This document shows positions 17,750 to 21,898 of a stretch of 21,898 nt of DNA, one piece after another; the first letter of the stretch is position 1; each line of letters begins with the position of its first letter. Source of the DNA: Sphacelaria rigidula (Eukaryota > Phaeophyceae > Sphacelariales). The stretch lies in the NCBI GenBank assembly GCA_964200075.2, contig CAXNAA020000376.1:1-21898 (forward strand). Reading direction: 5' to 3'. Both the position numbers and the translations under genes were made by a program. A model generated the notes under the pieces. The model ran no database searches. It was not told the DNA's origin and saw only the letters and a list, made by a program, of their open reading frames with translations.

Positions 17750-18311
17750 TGTTTTCCCTTGCTATTTCACGTCTATATTCGGGCTGCGTTATGGTAGGTT
17801 AAAGAAGAATGACGGTTAGCCCCTTCATTTCATGTCTATATCCAGGCTGTATCATGGGAAGTTAGAGAAAAGGCAGGGTTAGCTTCGTCGTTCCTTGTTT
17901 ACGTCCGGACTGTGTTATGGTGGGGTGAAGAAAAAAGAGGGTGAGGTTCTTAATTTGATGTCTATATCCAGGCTATATCATGGCAGGTTCAAGAAAAGGC
18001 AGGGTTAGCTTCTCTATTTCATGTCTATGTCCGGGCTGTGTTATGGTAGCTTAAATAAAAAGTAGGGTTAGCTTCATTATTCCATGTCTATGTCCGGGCT
18101 GTGTTATAGTAGGTGAAATAAAAAGGAGGGTTAGCTTCTCTATTTCATGTCTATATCCGGGTTGTGTTAAGGTGGATCAAAGAAAAAGGATGGTTAGCTT
18201 CTCCACTCCATGTCCACGTCCGGGCTGTGCCATGGTAAGATGAAGAAAAATGATGGTAAGCTTCTCTATTTCACGTCTTTGTCCGGGCTGTGTTTCGGTA
18301 AGTTAAAGAGG
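17750..18311. repeat. Minisatellite, about nine units of 62 bp
   Basis: Successive units carry ATTTCATGTCTATGTCCGGG, then CTGTGTTATGGTAGGTTAAA, then an A-rich and G-rich part with GGGTTAGCTTC. Anchors (CTATRTCCGGGCTG or variants) fall near 17773, 17834, 17895, 17962, 18024, 18088, 18150, 18212 and 18276, giving spacing of 61-67 bp. Units are diverged by about 10-25 percent by eye, so the array is old. It lies upstream of the LINE in the LINE's orientation. There are no unique spacers, so it is not a CRISPR array. Confidence 0.9.
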
Positions 18312-20024
18312 GGGGAGCAGACAATGAGTCGGGAGAGGCGCCATTTCGAATAAACATGTACACGGCGTGCAACGCACGCCGGGCGTGTATGTGTCCACGC
18401 TGAAACTAAGCAGACGCATTCAAAACGTGGTAAGGACGCATGGGGCGCTCACATCAGGGCAGCACGTACTCGCTGATGCCGCACATGGAAGAACAGAGGG
18501 AGACAATACAATGCAAATGAGCACCGTACTGCGCAGGTATGTCACGACCTTTACTAAACAATCAAGGGCGGTTTTGTGATGTATTCGCCACCTGATCCCT
18601 TTTTCGATGTGTACGAAAATAGTACAGATCCCCGGTTCGGAATAATTTTCTGTCGTTTGTATATATATCGTCGTGCTTACGTCGAGAAATATTGCACAAG
18701 AGCAGTGTTTTTTTATTCATCATGTATTTATACATATATTCGTTCATTCGTTCAATTTACCACTTGCCAAGAGGCTACCCGCCCTTTTCTTCTTTCTCTC
18801 GAAGCCTTGTCGCAATCTTCCATGAGATGTTTTCCAAGACTTGAATTCGTGAGCCCACCTTGGGGAAAAAAATATACATGAAACTGCGTGGTTGTGCCGT
18901 GTCAGCGAATATACTGAACAAACGGGGCAGACCAAGCGGCGGGCGTCCGCCCCATACACATCCCAAAACAAACGTACCAACGCCTGCTGACCCTCGTCCC
19001 AGCGGACGCATCAGATCAAAATCTCCCGCACGCGGTCTAGAAAAAAAACATAACAGATCGGCTATGAGAGTCACGGAAGGCGAAATGAAGATCACGATAT
19101 TAGCACTCATGATACAAGAAACAAAACTTAGAGTATGCCATACCAGAAAAAAATAAGCAACACGACACGCGCAAACATGACAGCAACAAGAAATAGTCGT
19201 GGCACGTGACAAGTAAAAAAAGAAGAAAGAGAGTCTCCTCCGAACCCCAAGACTCCAACCAAACTTACATCTTCTTCCCATTTTGAGGAGAAAAGATCTA
19301 CTGAATTTCGGCTGCATTACGCCGCGAATTCCACAAAGTAGTACCTGAAAAAAACTTCCGGCTGCCCAAGAATTCACAATTCACACACGCCAAGAGAGGC
19401 GAATATAGACACATCAGCTATCAGCGGACCACGCAAACGGCATATATCATGGGTTAGACAGGTCCACGGTCTCTGCCCCGATACTGCATCATATTTTACT
19501 CAGATGGCCTCTCTCGACGCGTGGGCCTTTTTTTCGCAAAAAACAACGCGCAGCCGAATGGTCGCTAGAAAAAACACTCATTTTACGTGGTACTATGCTG
19601 CCGACGCAAAAGTGAAATACGTTCGGAGCCGTCTGTCCCACCCCCGTGTTATTCAGAGTACAGTAGTTGCATGCCCGCCCCTGCCCCCGAAGTGCCTCCT
19701 ACATAGCAACATCACAAAAAACAAAGAAGAAAACGCATCATAAGAACCACCAGCGCAGACGAGAAACATATTACTCCATTGAAGAAGGAAGGTCTCCTGA
19801 TCCCCCCTCCCCCGTTTGGTCCAGATTTTCAAACCTTTGTACCTTGCTTGCACACTTGCGAGCAGCAATAAACTTCTTCGCAGGTATGTAGTCCAACCAT
19901 CAATCGTTCCCGGTTTTACGCCGGCTACATATCCTGACCAGCGTTCACGATCATTGTGATTGGCCATCAGATCGCTGTCATGATCCATCCACCGTCAGTC
20001 AGATCATCATGACAATCATCACAG
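18312..20024. other. No gene recognised; downstream of beta-galactosidase
   Basis: The frames at 18775-19377 (minus) and 18860-19156 (plus) overlap each other and carry no domain I know, though the plus frame has a Pro/Arg-rich part. A small perfect hairpin, GGCGTGC-AAC-GCACGCC, lies at 18364-18380. The stretch next to 20025 should contain the 3' untranslated region of the beta-galactosidase; no clear polyadenylation signal was identified. Confidence 0.4.
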
Positions 20025-21190
20025 TCACCCGTCAACCATACCCCTGAGTCCTCGCCAGCACTCAGCAGCCGCGTCCCCCTCACCAACAGCGCCACCCCCA
20101 GCACGCCAGTATGGAGCCACAGCGAAACCGAACTTGAACTGCCCGGGCATGATGAGGAACTCGTCGTGGACGCACGCGCTCCAGGAATCGTCACCACCGG
20201 CGCCCATGAGTCGATGGTCCAGGCTAACGACGGTCAGCGGGCGGGGTGCTAACGATTCCGGGTGCATCTGTTCGGTGAGGTCTTCGGCGAGGTGCGGAAG
20301 CGCGCTGAAGGCGAAGGTGCTGGGTGTAGAGTTGTTGTTGTTGGTGTTGTTGCCCTTGCCATCGCTAGAAGCCACAGCAAACAAAACTGCCGGCTCCTAC
20401 AGCGAACAATTTGATGGAATGAAAATAAATATGGTCATGATGAGAGCAAAACAAAAGTGATGAACAAGATTGTGCAGGATGACGGTAAGTAAAACCACCC
20501 GAGGATATACATGAGGGGGTGGGAGAGTGGGAGAGAGGATGAGAGTAGGTGAGAGGAAGGGCTGGCATGTAGGGAGAAGTGGCAAGAACGACGCGGCACA
20601 AAACCAAACACCAGCAAGGCTGCTCACATGACCGGTCGTCTACGTGTGTCTATGTTTCTCAACGTGTTCAAAGGCAGACTTTCACGTGGTCGTTGTTCGC
20701 GCACAGCGAATGTACATATATGGTCACGTCAGAGCTTCCCGTCCACGTGAACGGCAGGCCTTGCACAAGACACCAACCGAGGGAGAGAGGTTTGCACACA
20801 GAGAGACAAGCACAAAACAAAACTTCCAGAGACACATCAAAACACAAAACACGAGTGATCTCACCAACAAAGAACTCACACGAACACACACACAAGCAAA
20901 AATAGAAATATCACAGCCTTTGTTGATTCCCCTCGCCCCGGCCATCACCCACCTTCGCCGTGGCGGCCGCTGTCGCTGGAGTAGCGGGTTGACTGAGCTC
21001 TAGCCAGCGCACATCCACCTTAGCGCCGCACTCCCCTGGTCGGATGTACGGTGTAGCTTGCTCGGAGACGTCGGAGGTGTATTGACCCACGGCAGCAGAC
21101 GCCTTTCTGTCGGGGTAGTTCTCGTGCGGTCCGCGGCCGAACCAGCGCAAATTGGAGAATGACCCTGGGAGGAGGACGCGAAGACCCACC
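20025..21190 (-). CDS. LacZ-type GH2 beta-galactosidase, 3' end (two exons)
   Basis: Exons 21190-20953 and 20396-20025 join in phase 0. The upstream acceptor GCTGCAG|G is phase 2 and the missing 5' exons lie beyond the window. The first exon encodes the start of the C-terminal beta-sandwich of long GH2 enzymes: VGLRVLLPGSFSNLRWFGRG, then PHENYPDRK and a stretch ending VRWLEL. The last exon has LDHRLMGAGGDDSW; its Trp (20183-20181) corresponds to Trp999 of the E. coli enzyme, which lines the sugar site. The protein would hydrolyse terminal beta-galactosides. Both catalytic Glu residues lie upstream, outside the window. Oddities are an Asn run (NNTNNNN) in a variable loop and a Gly/Ala-rich tail of about 28 residues after the usual end. 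No secretion signal can be judged. Identification is firm at the family level; substrate is not. Confidence 0.92.
20397..20952 (-). other. Intron of the beta-galactosidase gene
   Basis: Donor AAG|GTGGGTGATG (GT at 20952-20951) and acceptor TTCGCTGTAG|GAG (AG at 20398-20397) bound 556 bp in phase 0. Protein similarity to LacZ-type enzymes stops and resumes around these borders. The interior is rich in CACA and TGTG and has no coding signal. Confidence 0.8.
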
Positions 21191-21374
21191 CTGCAGCGAC
21201 GGACGTACGTACACATATATGTACAAAATGTACCAAGTATACATACCATTGATTGTAGTGGCAGTTGCAATTGTAAAACACTCTCTTGTTTGTGTTCCAT
21301 CAACTATGGCGGTGTTCTTTCACCCTGGATGATTTGATTTCCGATTTTTTACATTATATGGGTCGTCCTCCAAC

Positions 21375-21472
21375 CTATCTGGGGACGCTTTCAATCGTGC
21401 GCGGTTCGCGGCGGCCGCACAAGCGCAGCTTGGAGAATAATTGCAGAACGGGGAGGCGAAGAGCCATCCGTC
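21375..21472 (-). pseudogene. Decayed duplicate of a beta-galactosidase exon start
   Basis: The minus strand from about 21472 repeats the beginning of the exon at 21190. It has an acceptor-like CACTCACAG, then RMALRLPVLQLFSKLRLCGR against RVGLRVLLPGSFSNLRWFGR in the real exon. It then drifts out of register with the GPHENYPDRK block and hits TAG at 21377-21375. DNA similarity (CTTCGC, TTCTCCAA, TGCGCT, CGGCCGC, CCCC-AGA) continues through the shifted part. It lies about 185 bp upstream of the true exon in the same orientation, so it is a tandem exon duplication that has decayed inside the intron. Confidence 0.7.
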
Positions 21473-21794
21473 TGTGAGTGAAGTACCGAACAACACAAAC
21501 ACACAAAATACTCACCCCACAAGGTTTTGCACGGTTGTTCGTCTGGTGTGTTCGTTAGTCTTGGTGCCTGTTCGTGTTCTTTCATACTTCCTCCAGCACA
21601 TAAGTAAAGTCGGTCGGGTTTTTACACGGGCCCTCAACCTTGTCCGATGCCGTTACCGATGGTATCTTTCAAGTCCTGTTCATTTTTTGAGTCGAACCTC
21701 GTTTTTCTTTTTACGCGGCCTCCTGAATGAGCCAGCGGGCGAAACTGCAGCAATCGGCCGGAGAAATAGTCACTTTTCCCCCGTTTCCGGAAAA

Positions 21795-21795
<1 letters not shown>

Positions 21796-21824
<29 letters not shown>
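21796..21824 (+). repeat. G tract of 29
   Basis: Uninterrupted G run flanked by GGAAAAA and CACACC. Its length may be unreliable in the assembly. Confidence 0.9.
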
Positions 21825-21828
<4 letters not shown>

Positions 21829-21898
21829 CCGAAAAAGATGGCGGAACGCGCAACGTTAGCCAAAAGAGGGTTTGTTTTTCTTGCTCCAGCTTGAGGAG

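Larger units (their letters stand above)
21191..21898 (-). other. Upstream intron of the beta-galactosidase gene
   Basis: No further LacZ-like coding sequence is found from 21191 to the window end apart from the decayed exon copy, so this is read as an intron of at least 700 bp. If the duplicated exon is ignored, the next true exon lies beyond 21898. Confidence 0.5.

Noticed and set aside
17750-18311. CRISPR array
   Set aside because: Whole 62-bp units repeat with gradual divergence and no unique spacers, in a eukaryotic setting.
18775-19377. Minus-strand frame of 200 codons downstream of the beta-galactosidase
   Set aside because: Phe/Ser/Cys-rich translation with no domain; an opposing frame overlaps it and no splice link to the gene is visible.
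20134-20460. Plus-strand frame of 108 codons
   Set aside because: It is the antisense shadow of the last beta-galactosidase exon.

Overview
The window reads as nuclear DNA of a eukaryote. The one securely identified gene is split by GT-AG introns, there are no bacterial-style operons or ribosome-binding sites, and much of the sequence is repeats: a dead LINE-type retrotransposon, small inverted-repeat DNA elements, a minisatellite, microsatellites and long G tracts, one of which ends at a 10-base gap. Split genes, Asn/Ser/Gln-rich runs and a GGGTTAG motif repeated in the minisatellite would fit a stramenopile such as a brown alga. That lineage is a guess and was not tested.

Layout. Bases 1-2.6 kb hold no convincing gene but carry copy 1 of a G-tract-ended inverted-repeat element (798-1161) and a second fold-back element (2305-2459). 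From 2.6 to 4.5 kb there are hints of a short-exon plus-strand gene (first exon 2597-2683, last exon 4417-4521) and a strong 100-nt hairpin (3472-3573). From 5.2 to 11.1 kb several plus-strand open frames carry Gln-, Asn- and Ser-rich runs. The best supported starts at ATG 8125, follows paired CCAAT boxes and ends at a consensus donor after 8679; none of these frames resembles a known family. Copies 2 and 3 of the repeat element lie at about 6818-7062 and 11755-12015. Old LINE tails lie at about 6519-6605 and 8790-8875.

From 12.74 to about 16.3 kb the minus strand carries a long decayed non-LTR retrotransposon: an APE-type endonuclease (GDFNARVG, ADH), a linker, a reverse transcriptase (FADD) and a C-terminal Cys/His motif. 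It is broken by frameshifts, stops and internal deletions, and a 300-bp inverted-repeat element sits inside its reverse transcriptase. A nine-unit array of about 62 bp (17750-18311) lies upstream of it in its own orientation.

At the right end (20025-21190, minus strand) are the last two exons of a LacZ-type GH2 beta-galactosidase; the catalytic exons lie beyond the window. A decayed copy of the start of the penultimate exon (21375-21472) lies just upstream. The genes show no evident functional linkage; the window is a gene-poor, repeat-rich interval next to a metabolic gene.
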